Positions 1-10,547 are shown, counted from the first letter of the stretch. The stretch is 28,503 bases of DNA from Acanthaster planci (GCF_001949145.1 NW_019091533.1:658858-687360); one strand, 5' to 3'. Notes: generated by a model from the sequence alone, not told the origin. Translations and numbers: made by a program.

Positions 1-218
1 CCCCAAAAAGGGTTTGCAAGGGAGGAAACGAGACAGGCCCCTAAGCCCTGGCCGACGAGTCTGCCATACGTCTCGAACCTGTACTTAGGTGCTCACCTGG
101 ACTTCGCGGACAATCCCAGCAGAAGAGCTTATCCGGTCGGCTAAGGTACTGTTGGTATTTGACGGGGGTCAATTAGAGTCTCTTGTAGCTACTGACTGAC
201 AGCAAGCGTTGGGAAAAT
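1..218. other. Left-edge unannotated DNA
   Basis: No convincing coding exon, RNA gene or repeat was recognised. The stretch is moderately GC-rich and leads directly into the tRNA-like relic. Confidence 0.4.
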
Positions 219-302
219 AAAAAGGCACCCCCTAGGATTCGAGCCCACCGTCTAACGATCTGATAACAGCGAGCTTAACCACTCGGCCATTTCAGAGACA
301 CG
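219..302 (-). repeat. tRNA-like pseudogene or SINE head
   Basis: Read on the minus strand this has a tRNA A box (TGGCCGAGTGG, 289-279), the Ser/Leu-type D-arm sequence GGCCGAGTGGTTAA, and a B box-like GGCTCGAATCC (245-235), followed by a short T run that could end Pol III transcription. A T-arm with about four of five pairs and a D-stem CGAG/CTCG can be drawn. The acceptor ends do not pair and the anticodon stem is poor, so a working tRNA is unlikely. A tRNA-derived SINE head or a dead tRNA copy explains it best. No second copy was noticed here, so the SINE family is not established. Confidence 0.5.
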
Positions 303-644
303 CTTTTCACTGTTCATAATAACGACATAACAAAACCATTAATGCTGCTTGGTGAAGACTGAGTGATTAAATTGCTACCATAGTTTAAAACAAATTATAT
401 ATGTAATGTGAGGTTCCGTAATTAGTTGTCTTCACCAAGGAACACTGAGTTGTGCTTACACATTCAATACCATGTAAAGTTTGTGTCTTTAATTAAAGAG
501 TGCGACATAATGCAGAAGTATCAGAAAAACACTCATACACACAAACAATTTTCGTCAACATTAAAGCTCTCCCCGACAGCTTCTCTTTATTATTTTTATA
601 TGACCGCACATAATAACGGACAAGTCCCCGGACCACGTCAATTC
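303..644. other. Intergenic DNA, nothing assigned
   Basis: AT-rich sequence with no recognisable domain. Short open frames here lack family resemblance and splice context. Confidence 0.4.
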
Positions 645-1045
645 ACCTGTCTGCATGTCCGAGCTCTTTCCTAGTATTACGTGAAGGACCTGCCATTTTT
701 ACCTTTTCTTGTAGGTTCTCTCGTTTCCTATACTAGCATGAAATGACAGCGGAATCAGGAACCCACTCGTTCTGTTAAATAACATGTTCCGTTGTGTGGT
801 GGATCTGATGTGTGGTACATAGCTCCAGACACATTGCACTCTGAAGAGAACTTGTCACAGCAAATTCTATCTCTATAAAGATGTGATTGAACAAACACTT
901 TTCTTGTCATAAATTCATTTTCAACATTGTAGACTTTAAGATGTCGTATTTTCAGTTGTGTGAAATGTTGATGTGAATACATCAGTGAGCTTCTTCGTAA
1001 TAATACTTGCATTTTCTCATCACTTTTTTGTAGTGTCCAATGTTA
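645..1045 (+). repeat. Long direct repeat, left copy (pairs with 28108-28465)
   Basis: This block aligns in the same orientation with the right end of the window. Shared landmarks include CTATAAAGATGTG, GATCTGATGTGTGGT, GACACATTG, CAGCAAATTC and a terminal CTTGCATTTTC followed by a pyrimidine-rich stretch ending in AG. Similarity is spread over about 400 bp with many substitutions and small indels, so this is an old duplication. On the minus strand both copies can encode a related run containing HLYR-x2-ICC, but reading frames are not preserved. Coding status is unresolved. Confidence 0.7.
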
Positions 1046-1197
1046 CAATAAGGCTTTCTACCCGGGACAGCGTCACAGTTGTGCTCATGATGGATACACT
1101 CGTTAGCATGGGAGCAAAAATGGAAATGAAACACCCTTTGAAAATAGTGAAACAAAAGTTGGTAATAAAGGTAATTGAGACAAAAAGGTGCATTTTG
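1033..1197 (+). pseudogene. Possible decayed exon with a Cys-rich (sushi-like) reading
   Basis: A pyrimidine-rich stretch ending in TTTTTTGTAG is followed by a frame reading VQCYNKAFYPGQRHSCAHDG and then YTR before a stop, resuming open to about 1190. The pattern (Cys near the start, PGQ, Cys, GY) recalls a complement control protein (sushi) module half, but only two cysteines are present. The counterpart near 28452 has the same acceptor-like context and begins QCD before a stop. I regard it as a possible degenerate exon inside the duplicated block; chance is a serious alternative. Confidence 0.2.
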
Positions 1198-4100
1198 AAT
1201 GTTTGATTGAAGCTATCTTTTCAATAACTACTTGCGAAATCAGATTGTCAAAGTGTAACTCGAGTAATGATGGAAGATGGGTTGTCAGTAAATATTTACA
1301 CCTTATTTATATTATCATATGATTACGTCATCCTTTGTGCCATTCCACATATGTAAGTCTACGTACAAGCCAGTATTGGAGAAAAGGTTTCCATTTGATT
1401 TTAAGGCCAAGTCTTTGACCTGAAAACCTGGCGGCCAAGGCCCTGCATTGTAAAAATAAAAACTGTCAAATTATAACGAATCATGACTTAATAACCGTCG
1501 ATTTGGCAGATATGTCCAATACCAGCCTATCGTTATTTCATCACAGTGATATAAAATCTGTGATAGGTGATAAGTGCAATGAGTACTTTCTGACATGACT
1601 TTGTTCAAGATAAGATCACGGCGTGGACAGCGAGGTAATTCTTATCGGTATATAACACCAGTTCCCGAGCGCAGTAATCTCAGAGACTTGATCGCCGGTA
1701 CACACCAAAGATCAGAATGATGATGTCCTGCAATCCTGGCCAAAATTGTTGGGACACGTATAAATAGATGGGTAGTTAACCACCCCAGGTCCTCCTATCC
1801 CCGCTCAATGTTGATATCTCGAGCTGGAGCGTAGGCCAGGCATCGGCTAGACTTGACTGAAACGGGATCTCTGTGACGTCTTCGCCTTTGCTTTGGATAC
1901 ATATCGAGATCGCGCGTCGTTACTTGCTTCGCGCCCTCTCGTGTCCACTATACTATGAGTTCAGTTCAGATATTCCGACCTGACGAATCTGCCACAGCGA
2001 ATGGGCTCATCTCCCAAAAGTGGTAGCTGCCAATCACATTGCCGTACTTGTTTTTTCGCCCTTCATACCTGTACTATAATGAATGAGCCCACAAGTCTGA
2101 CAAGTCTGATAAGTGGAAATTCCGTATACATTATGCAAGATCACGTCGTTCATACGGAATTATGAATAACTACATATATCTGCAACAGGGTCTGATTGGC
2201 TTATCCGTCAAGCTGGACTTACTGACAGGTGACGAATGACACACAAAGTACAATAAAGGCTATCAGATGAGGGCGCGTTATCAAATGCGAGCTGCTGGGC
2301 CGAGCGCAAAGACCGTGTAGTGCGTACAGGGAAGGGACGGCTGACCGGGGAAGAGCAAAGTAAGTCCGACTTGATTCAAGTCTAGGCATCGACCACCAAC
2401 ACTGAGAGGGGGGCCGGGGCCCAACGAGATTAGGCCAGGATTGCCTGAATTGGTTCAAGGTTGTTTATGTACATGCCGTTCAGGAGATGTGTTGTGTAGC
2501 GTCGTTTAAAAAAACACAGGTTGAAAATGGGAAGCTATATCTTGGCAATATCAACATCTTTTTTGATTGTGTAACCACAGCAAATTCTGATATTGGTTGG
2601 CAAGTCCCATGGGTATAAGAATCTAAAGGCATTCTAGGGGTGCGATTTTGAGGCACAGTGCGTACATTGCAGAATTACGTTCGTTACGTTGAGCCACCCA
2701 GGCCACTAGTCATGGAGGAAACTGTTACAGCGGCTGCCACAATCAGCCATAGTTTGGTATCTGTGACTCCGCGTCCATATCTCCAAACTACTATTCCAAA
2801 TCTTTTCTTTAATGGCCAAGGGTACACGATACCCTAAGGAGTCACTACTGAAGGGATCTATAGGCCTACATTGTCTGTGCTGGCCACGCTCATATTTGAA
2901 ACCGTTGCTAAGTTTGTCCCTTGCGACGATTTAGCACCCTGCGGACCTCGCTAAAGCTGGGCTTGTTGAGCCGGTGGTGACGTAGTTCGGCGGTGTTTGT
3001 TACCCCGGCCTGTCCGTGACGTTGGTGGAGCCTTATCGATTAAGCCGCAGCATTGTTTAGCTCTCTGGGATGCCCAACAAGTGGAGTGATGCAGAGGTAC
3101 TTCTATGTGCTGGAATCACAAAGCACCGATGGTAGCTTTCGCTTCCCTAGAGAAGATGAATCCCACCCAGATGACAGGGAGATAGCCAGCAAAATAGCCC
3201 GCCTAATTCCGTGCCTAAAGATCCTCAAAGAAGATCACACAAACAATATTGTACACAGTATTCAGTCCGATGGTTAGAAGATCCACTCAGAAAACTCTGA
3301 CTAGCTCTATTCAGCTCAAAAAAGTTTTGTAGCTGCTGTTGTTCAAAAATGAGTAGAAGAATCTGACTGTAGCTGTTTCTCTTTCATATGCTGAGATAAA
3401 AGTGACAACACGGCATTCCAACATATATGTTTTACCTAAGAATGTAGGTTTAGAAAGCCAGGCTTTGAATTACCATTTCATCAACCGCATTTAAGCGTTT
3501 ATAATTAAAAATTTTGTGCACAACTAAACAAGGAAGAACATGCTTTGTGTGATAAAAAGCTTCGTCATAAAAAAACAATGTAACCGAAAGCAACCAATCT
3601 GAATAAAGCAATTAGCAAAGGGGACTGCCTTGTTTTCTACAATACGTCTTTTTTACAGCACGAATGGGTAGAAAATCTACTTTCCCCTTATTTAAACTTC
3701 GAAGCAAATATGCGCACTAATAGCTACAATTTCGGGATAACTCTGAAAATACGCTTATCAAACAACGTGGATTTACTCCCTACTGTAATCACGGGTGGTG
3801 TGTAAGAATAATCGGGGTCCTCGGGGTATTTTTGGGTTCCGGTATAGGTTTGTTTTGTGTTTTTTTCTTTTCTTCCTTTTTCAATTCTAGCAAAATTTAC
3901 CTTTTTAGAAAGGGGAAAGCTTTAGATGAAAAGATCTCACACAAACATAATAGTTGACTATCACACTAGCTTAAACCCATTTCGTCTGAAAATGAAAATG
4001 GCAAACTCTGTTTTAAAAAGATTCTGGTCATACTTCCCTCAAGGTTCCAAACAAGGTCTCATTAAAATTATTGGGTTTCATTTTCAACAGCGCTGCTTTC

Positions 4101-4860
4101 GCTTTCAACTTATTTCAGCATTACGGTTTCCGCCTCTGTTCAGCAGCGATGTTCTAATTCTTGAGGACACGTACACCTCAAGTTTAAAGTGAGTCTCTTG
4201 CCGCATATTTAAGACTGTTGTTGGAAAAATCGCAGGATATATTCTGAGTAAGTATGAGTAACAGATCTCAAGAAAATGAACAGTAGCGTATCCTGGAGCA
4301 AAGGACACTTTCGTTCCAAGGGCAATCCACCCACGATTTCTTTTGCTAGTTAAAAGCGCCAGCATTTAGAAACATTCGGAAGGCTATAAGATTCTCTTAC
4401 GGATGGAAATACTGGTCAGTGGTTTTAGGAAAATCCAATCCATCTTTAACACTGAATATCTTTGTGAAAAATCTGGTGAACTGTTGTTTGCAGCATGTGA
4501 TATAGCTAATTGCTAGCACACGAACCTCATACAGCGAGCAATTCTCGAAGGTGCATTTTTGCCAGTTGTAGAGACGGCTCCGAATCTGTTCTTTCGCTGC
4601 AAAAGGAAATTTGTATGGACGATTTGTATTTAATTTCCGCGTACAAAATTCTCCGTCTCATGGCATCTGACTTGTCTCAGCAAATATCCACTTCACGCTG
4701 AAACCCAAGCCACTCTAAGTCTCAATGTTCTTGGGAGGGGTTGATACATGCATTTGTTCTCAAAACAAATAAAAACTCGAAAGGGTCAACCTTGAGACGA
4801 GCAGTAGATCGACGCCATCCGCCGCCGATGTCGAAAGTCTTCGAACTTAAAGATTGTTCA
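1198..4860. other. Long intergenic region, no gene supported
   Basis: About 3.7 kb with only short open frames and no recognisable domains. A 10-bp perfect inverted repeat (2118-2127 with 2152-2161) could form a hairpin. An open frame at 3053-3277 starts in-frame with Met only by chance as far as I can tell, and has no family I recognise. The region could hold the non-coding first exon or promoter of receptor A, which should lie upstream of 5752, but no specific site can be picked. Confidence 0.4.
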
Positions 4861-4863
4861 CGC

Positions 4864-5430
4864 TGAAAACAGTTTAATACTCATTATTCGTTCGTCATCT
4901 TGCGCCCTATCGGTGCGCTGGGAAGGGCTGGTGGCTTTGCATTGTGATTGGCTTCATTGTGCATGAACTGTGACTGCAAGGTTCTCACTTCCTGCTTGCG
5001 AAAACTTATTTAAATTTTTGGTTCACCGATGACAATGCTTCGGCACGGGCAGAGTGTCGGCTCTTTATTGAAAAATGCATGGCCTTGGGACAATCACAGT
5101 GTAGTAATTTATCTTCTCACTAAGTATCCCTGATCACGTGTCTTTTGGCGATCTATTTCAAATCAACGGTTATCTTGGTCAATTTTGGATGAGAGAAAGA
5201 AGTGTAGTGAGAATATTTTCAGCGGTTGAGGAAGAAAGAGAAAAACATCGCCACTTGTGTAAAGCATTGAGCGAGCTCGCGCGCCTGGCAGAAATTTGAA
5301 AATGCTCTGCGGGTAATTAGCTGTGACCCCGTATGATTTCCTTCAGTAGAATCTGTGCAAGGTCAGCAGTCCTTCCCAGCGCCTTGTTCGAGAGCTGGGT
5401 GACGAGCGAATACTCGTTATAGAAAATCAA
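4864..5430. mobile_element. Candidate non-autonomous DNA element with ~60-bp inverted ends
   Basis: The left arm (about 4878-4941) and the reverse complement of the right arm (about 5356-5424) align. The inner 27 bp (4915-4941 against 5356-5382, reversed) match at 23 positions, with a core GCGCTGGGAAGG. The outer part shares an ATTCG-(T/C)-TCGTCA segment. The interior has no coding capacity. Diverged arms and lack of a clear target-site duplication leave the exact ends open. It lies about 320 bp upstream of receptor A and may sit in its 5' intron. Confidence 0.45.
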
Positions 5431-5752
5431 AATAAATGAACACAATATCACAGAATGACACACCGCGCATAAAGGCAGTGTTTAATTAGCCCTGAGCAAT
5501 ACCCGCCGGACAATAATGTAGATACTGATCAATGTAAAAGTAAAACTGCCGTTTTCACAGTACAAAATCCTTCCCTCTTGAAATACAAAAGTATGCAGGT
5601 CATGGAACAGATTTAAACTCGAGAAAGTAGCAATAGGTAATCCATGTCTTCATTTTAACCTGTGACATCACGCGACTCAATGCAATCTAACATCACCGTG
5701 CCAACATTTATTACATGAATAATGGTCTCAGATTTGTTTTCTTGAATTTCAG
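5431..5752 (+). other. Upstream intron end and splice acceptor of receptor A
   Basis: The sequence just before the coding ATG is TTTGTTTTCTTGAATTTCAG, a good pyrimidine tract plus AG, and the ATG follows at once. An in-frame TAA lies 13-14 codons upstream, so the protein cannot extend far in this direction. This implies a spliced 5' untranslated region whose first exon was not found. The two minus-strand receptors have the same arrangement, which supports the site. Confidence 0.65.
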
Positions 5753-8005
5753 ATGAGCATGGATTCGTATGATGTTGCCATGATCTTGTTCTGCGTTGGA
5801 TGTCTTGTCGGCTCAGGACAATCATCCACCTGTAACGTCCAGTGCGATTACGATCACGTGACAGGCAAGGCGGACTGTTCCCATCGTAATCTGGACTGCA
5901 TCCCCGTCAACTACCCAGACACCCTCGTCATGGATCTCACCCATAATAATATATCGGTACTGGATCTAGACGACTTCAACAGGACGTTCACGAGGTTGGT
6001 GGAGCTGTACCTTGACTACAACAGAGTAGCTGATGTGGCATCACTGATGTCGTCAACTGAAATGGGAAGCCTGACGAAACTGTCGGTCCAACACAATATC
6101 ATTTCAAACTTAGGTTTTCCATGTAGCCTTGATTCTCTCGAATTCATGTTAGTCGATAACAACTTGCTCAAGTATTTACACGACTTTTCAAACTGTCAAC
6201 GTCTGAAACACTTTTCAGCTGATTCGAATGAACTGCACAGTATTTCCATTCAACTTCACCGTGAAAGTTTCCCTTCTTTTGTCAGCTTGCGTTTCAACCG
6301 GATAACAAATGTTAACATTGCCAAAACAACGACAGGGGTTTATAATTTGACCTTATTACTGGATTACAACGAGGCAAGTCGAGTGCAGCTAAGGGGTTAC
6401 CCCATAGACCGACTCTCTCTCAGTCATAGCAAATTGCAAGTCATTAACATTCCCGTTCCCACCAAACTCATTATAGCCAGTGATGGGTTAAATCGATTGA
6501 ATAACAAACTTTGGACTTTTCAGCCTGGGAATAAGCTGATTGAGACTCTTGACATAAGAAACAACTCGTTCGATTCCCTGATACAACCAGACTGGGCAGA
6601 AGGTCTTCAGATCTTGCATGCTGATGACAACATCCTTGCCAACCTGTCCTCGAAAACCCTGAAAGGATTTGTCGATCTAAAGGAGCTCCATCTTGCAAGC
6701 AATCGACTCTTGTTCATCTCTTCGACCGCTCTGAGTCATCTCACCATGCTACGGTCTCTGTATCTCGATGGCAACTTCCTGACGTCACTGCTAGGTGGAA
6801 TATTTCTCAGCCAAGCTGAACTCGTGGAACTTTCCATCACTAACAACCAACTCTCATTCTTACATCCCGATTACTTTATCGGTCTGAACTCTCTGGAACG
6901 TCTGTACCTCACTAGGAATCGACTGCTTTACGTCCACTCGGGGATGTTTCGACAGATGTCCCGACTTAACACCCTGGATATCTCCCAAAATGAACTGAAT
7001 GTTTTTGATAGCACAAATTGCAGCTTTCTCAACCATTTAGAGAACCTCCTTCTTGCTCACAATTCAATCCATGATATCAGCTGCGTACTTGGTCATTGTG
7101 ACAGCTTGGTAATGCTGAACCTGAGTTTCAATCAAATCAAAGTAGTTCCCGGTGTCTCTCTTACTGGCAAAAACAGAGCGCTCTCCAGACTAGAGCTTGA
7201 AGGCAACCCTCTTCAGTGTGACTGCCGGTTGACGGGTCTACGCGACTGGCTTCTCAACAATCCCCCGTCTGCTCTCCCTCGATGTCAAGGTCCACCGCGG
7301 TACTCTGGAGCAGTGATTACAAACTTGGGCATACATGACTTCTCCTGCAGTCCTCCAAAGGTCATGATTAAAGAGAACCAACTTAATGTGAGAGTCGGAC
7401 AGACAGCAACCCTTTCATGCAAAGCGACTGGTGTACCCGCCCCAAACGTAACGTGGCTAGACCCCAACGGCACGATAATATCAGACGAAAGACAAGGCCG
7501 ATTTGTCGTTTCCTCAGACATAACTTTTCATATTATTTCGGTTGAGATATCCGATCAAGGGATGTACACGTGTTTGGCTCGAAACACCCTGGGTAAAATG
7601 GACCGAGCGGTGATCAATCTTATTGTAACCAAGGACCTAGAGTCTACTTTTTCCCTGGCTGCTTATGTTCTCCCCACCATGTTTGTCACTATTGTTGTCA
7701 CCCTCACTGTCGTTACCTTGGTCACCCGTGCCCGTCGCCATTGTGAGAGGAGAATAAGACAAAATTCGGCTTTCTCCGGGCTGCAGTCCAGGATCACACT
7801 TGTCTTTCGGAGGCAGAAGGCCGCTCGCCCAGACAACAGTGGGGGATACCTGACTCCAACACCGAGACATACGCCTTCAAACGTGGAATTACCGGGGTGC
7901 ATATGTGAGGATACCAGCATGCAAACCTCACGCCAAAGAAACCCACTGCAGTCTTCTCATGATGGCAACGATAATGACGGGTACGAGGCGGTATCGATCA
8001 GCTAA
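5753..8005 (+). CDS. LRR-Ig type I transmembrane receptor A
   Basis: The 750-residue product is a predicted cell-surface receptor. In order: a signal peptide (about 1-25); a Cys-rich LRR N-cap (27-58); roughly 19 LRRs (57-480) with the LxxLxLxxNxL pattern, strictly 24-residue spaced between about 285 and 429; an LRR C-cap starting NPLQCDC (485-532); and one I-set-like Ig domain (about 534-627) with C556, W568, the DQGMYTC motif and C607. A transmembrane helix (about 634-658) and a 92-residue tail follow, with tyrosines in YLTP (699) and YEAV (744). Several N-glycosylation sequons occur (for example N66, N76, N565). There is no TIR or kinase domain, so it is not a Toll-like receptor or a receptor kinase. 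The start was chosen because it abuts a splice acceptor and precedes the signal peptide. It converges with receptor B. LRR-Ig proteins act in adhesion, neuronal guidance or immunity; which applies here is unknown. Confidence 0.92.
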   Translation: MSMDSYDVAMILFCVGCLVGSGQSSTCNVQCDYDHVTGKADCSHRNLDCIPVNYPDTLVMDLTHNNISVLDLDDFNRTFTRLVELYLDYNRVADVASLMSSTEMGSLTKLSVQHNIISNLGFPCSLDSLEFMLVDNNLLKYLHDFSNCQRLKHFSADSNELHSISIQLHRESFPSFVSLRFNRITNVNIAKTTTGVYNLTLLLDYNEASRVQLRGYPIDRLSLSHSKLQVINIPVPTKLIIASDGLNRLNNKLWTFQPGNKLIETLDIRNNSFDSLIQPDWAEGLQILHADDNILANLSSKTLKGFVDLKELHLASNRLLFISSTALSHLTMLRSLYLDGNFLTSLLGGIFLSQAELVELSITNNQLSFLHPDYFIGLNSLERLYLTRNRLLYVHSGMFRQMSRLNTLDISQNELNVFDSTNCSFLNHLENLLLAHNSIHDISCVLGHCDSLVMLNLSFNQIKVVPGVSLTGKNRALSRLELEGNPLQCDCRLTGLRDWLLNNPPSALPRCQGPPRYSGAVITNLGIHDFSCSPPKVMIKENQLNVRVGQTATLSCKATGVPAPNVTWLDPNGTIISDERQGRFVVSSDITFHIISVEISDQGMYTCLARNTLGKMDRAVINLIVTKDLESTFSLAAYVLPTMFVTIVVTLTVVTLVTRARRHCERRIRQNSAFSGLQSRITLVFRRQKAARPDNSGGYLTPTPRHTPSNVELPGCICEDTSMQTSRQRNPLQSSHDGNDNDGYEAVSIS

Positions 8006-9126
8006 AGTACACGCATATCTTCATCTGCTACTTATGTTTTCTTTTGTTGGACTGGTGCAGGAGTATGGCTGATTCGTTTCATGTCTGTTTTATAATGAGA
8101 AGTCAAATCTCTCTGCTTCTAACCAACTTTGAATGATTCGTAGAGTACAGACTTGCTTTACTCAGTCATCTTCAACCAAAATTGTAGGCCTAAAATATCG
8201 CAATTGTCAAGTCAACCGTTGAGATTGGCAGCTTCCGCTTATTCATTCTTTGCTGAATACTGCAGTATTAATCTTAGTTAATTTGTTGTTAACAAACAGA
8301 AGTTAGTACATTTGGTATTGTAAAAATTCATCTTGGAGGTTAAAAATTCGCGATGGTATCTCAGCGTCCTTTAGGTCTCAAGCCACTTTCTATTACCTCA
8401 AAGCGAATGATGGGGTCTGTTTATTGGCTGTGGTTGAGTGTCCACGAGTCAAAGGAAAGCTCGTCTTTAAACATGCCCGAGGCTAAGCCAAGGCAATGGC
8501 TGTGAAGGGGTGCCAATTGCTCTGGTGCCAACCAGAACTGGAAGTCATTGGATATCGACGATCTAGCACACAGGTGACACGCTCGCGTTAAACTTCCTAG
8601 AATCAAGAGGAAGAAGGCCCGAGTCCTTTTCTTTTTAACTTTATTTATATGTTTTTAACTTTAACTATCTTTAAGAATATGCTTACATTTAAGAGAGAGA
8701 AGGGTTTTATGCACCGCGACCTAGTCGAAGGAACATGCTACTTCCGCCTTGTCCTTTTGGTGTGCATGGGTGTGTGTCCAGAATACTGTTGTTAAGCGCA
8801 ATAACTTGAGAAGTACTTGGCATTTTGAACTTCACAATTGGTTTATGGAATGGTTTTGGTATTCCTATATACATCACTAGAGTAATACATGTAACGAATA
8901 CGTTAATCGGAAAAGGCCTTACGAGAATTAATGATATTACTTTACAAAGTACACTTTCGAATGATGCTATGCACTGGTGTTGGTAATTAAGTTCTAAAAT
9001 ATAAGGAGGTTACGAACTTTAATCACTTGTGGAGGTGAGAGTTGGCGAATCAGTGTTTTTCTTCCAAGAAATACAATGTATTGAACTCAGCGTGACAAGT
9101 TTCAGCTTCCTCGGAATAGAAACAAA
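8006..9126. other. 3' flank of receptor A, no gene supported
   Basis: AT-rich intergenic DNA that should include the 3' untranslated region of receptor A. I did not find a canonical AATAAA signal near the stop codon, so the transcript end is undefined. No repeats or exons were recognised. Confidence 0.4.
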
Positions 9127-9245
9127 GGCCGTGTCCGAAACGGGCTTCCAGAGCTACCGCTAGGTCTATTGTCTGCGCGTCTCCACGCATTTCCAATTTA
9201 GCGAAGACCTAGACCTAGCTCTAGACAAGAGATTCGGATGCAGCC
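9127..9245. mobile_element. Short palindromic MITE-like element, copy 1
   Basis: The 119-bp block starts GGCCGTGTCCGAA and its reverse complement starts GGCTGCATCCGAA (10 of 13 match). The arms continue with an inner CTAGGTCTA/TAGACCTAG pairing. It has no coding capacity and is flanked on both sides by an A-run. A related palindrome at 27388-27518 shares the (G)GCYGYGTC start, suggesting one family of miniature inverted-repeat elements. The superfamily is not determined. Confidence 0.5.
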
Positions 9246-9707
9246 AAAATGCGTGTATAACAAGTGTCCGTCTACCTCATGGATATACAATATCAAAATT
9301 TTATAGAGAACAGCTCTCGGTTGAATGTCTTGGTCTGAAATGTTAGACTTTGACTATATAATAACTTAGGTATAAGAAACAGTGACCACTAATTAAGTAA
9401 CAAAGATAATGACAGAAACGAGAACAATGTGTTCACAAACACAAATGGGACCCAATATCCCAAAACCATGCAGGCTGAAGTTGTGACATTGGACAATTCC
9501 TCTCCTTCACCTCTTTTCACACTTCAAAGTGATCCGTGCTAAGACAACATTCTGTCTGCAGAAAGGTTTAACGTCCATGAAACTACGACCCATGAAAGTT
9601 CCAATTCCTCAGGGAAACGAAGTTATCTATTTCAGCCTAGTTTTGGGATGGTGGGTCACAAATGCCCCGCCAAGCCCATACCTGAACCTACAACTATGCC
9701 TTGTTTT
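9246..9707. other. Intergenic DNA, nothing assigned
   Basis: No recognisable exon or repeat. An open frame over 9529-9783 runs into the tandem repeat below and has no family resemblance. Confidence 0.4.
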
Positions 9708-9910
9708 AGCCATTGTTACATGTACTTTTCACCTTTCAGGCTTGAATGCATTAGGCTTGTTAGGATTACCGAAAAGAAACTGAACAATTCGCTTTGAGTT
9801 CAAACAAATTTCTCAGGCTATCACGCAGATTTCTATTGTCAGCCATTGTGACTCTGACCTTCGACCTGTCGGCCTCGAGTGCAGTAGCCTTCTCAGGATT
9901 ACCAAAAGCA
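9708..9910 (+). repeat. Degenerate tandem repeat, period ~133 bp, two copies
   Basis: The stretch from 9708 (AGCCATTGTTACATGTACTT) realigns with that from 9841 (AGCCATTGTGACTCTGACCT). Both end in a GGATTACC-(G/A)-AAAG segment, at 9764-9777 and near 9897-9908. About 70 bp align clearly in each unit, with many substitutions. The second unit contains TGACCTTCGACCTGT, resembling a TGACCTTGACCT-type word that I recall as common in marine-invertebrate genomes. Confidence 0.55.
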
Positions 9911-10470
9911 GTCCACAAATCACAGTCTCAGTAGCCTTCTTAGAAAGACTTAAGTTTGTATGTAAAAACCATTACATTTAAAAGGAGAAGTGGTGATCAA
10001 AATCACCATAATCTGTAACTTTAACAAGTCATTATTAAAGTGCTGTTGATACTTAATAAAATAACCTGGATGCTTGGTGCTCAGAACATCACCGTAGCCT
10101 GGGAGCTTTGTTGGATGCCTAACATGGTCCCTTCCTTTTTCACCTTGACGAATTCTGTCCTGCTCTGAAAAGGCTAATTTATCTGTATTTAAATTAGCAG
10201 TAAAGTTGCAAGTTGTAAGCTAGTTTGCCGAATAATATTTTCCGGGGGGTTGAGTGATATGGATTTTTTTCTGAAACATCTGTCCAACAGGTTTCATCCA
10301 TAAAAGAGTTCTACCCACCCGGTGCAACTTCTAAAATGGGCTCTCGAGTATTTCAAGTAAAACTGATATCGAGCATAAGCACAACGTACATGTACCTCCC
10401 ATGAACAGCGCCCCCGATGTAAGGTGTGTTAAAATGCAGTTCCCCACTTCTCGAATTTCTATAGGGCCGT
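9911..10470. other. Intergenic DNA with low-complexity end
   Basis: No gene recognised. The right end approaches a C-rich run and CCCACA repeats (about 10474-10499). Confidence 0.4.
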
Positions 10471-10511
10471 TCACCCCCCCCCCACACCCACACCCACCTT
10501 ACATATTTATA

Positions 10512-10547
10512 CTTGTGGGGTATTTCCTTGTTCCCGTACCCCACAAG
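10512..10547. repeat. Perfect 11-bp inverted repeat (hairpin)
   Basis: CTTGTGGGGTA (10512-10522) is followed after 14 bases by its exact complement TACCCCACAAG (10537-10547). The CCCCACAAGGC word recurs near 10928. No function is assigned; it may belong to the same repetitive neighbourhood as the adjacent MITE. Confidence 0.6.

Noticed and set aside
219-302. Functional tRNA gene
   Set aside because: The acceptor stem does not pair and the anticodon arm is defective.
2118-2161. Hairpin of 10-bp perfect arms as a mobile element or RNA gene
   Set aside because: Too short and without flanking duplication or a second copy; likely chance or a decayed repeat.
3053-3277. 74-residue open frame
   Set aside because: No domain, no splice context and no second copy; the length is within chance expectation.
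5753-8005. Toll-like receptor or lamprey-type variable lymphocyte receptor
   Set aside because: No TIR domain is present, and there is an Ig domain plus a long tail. No set of incomplete LRR cassettes flanking a gene was seen; D is a decayed full-gene copy with indels, not a donor cassette.
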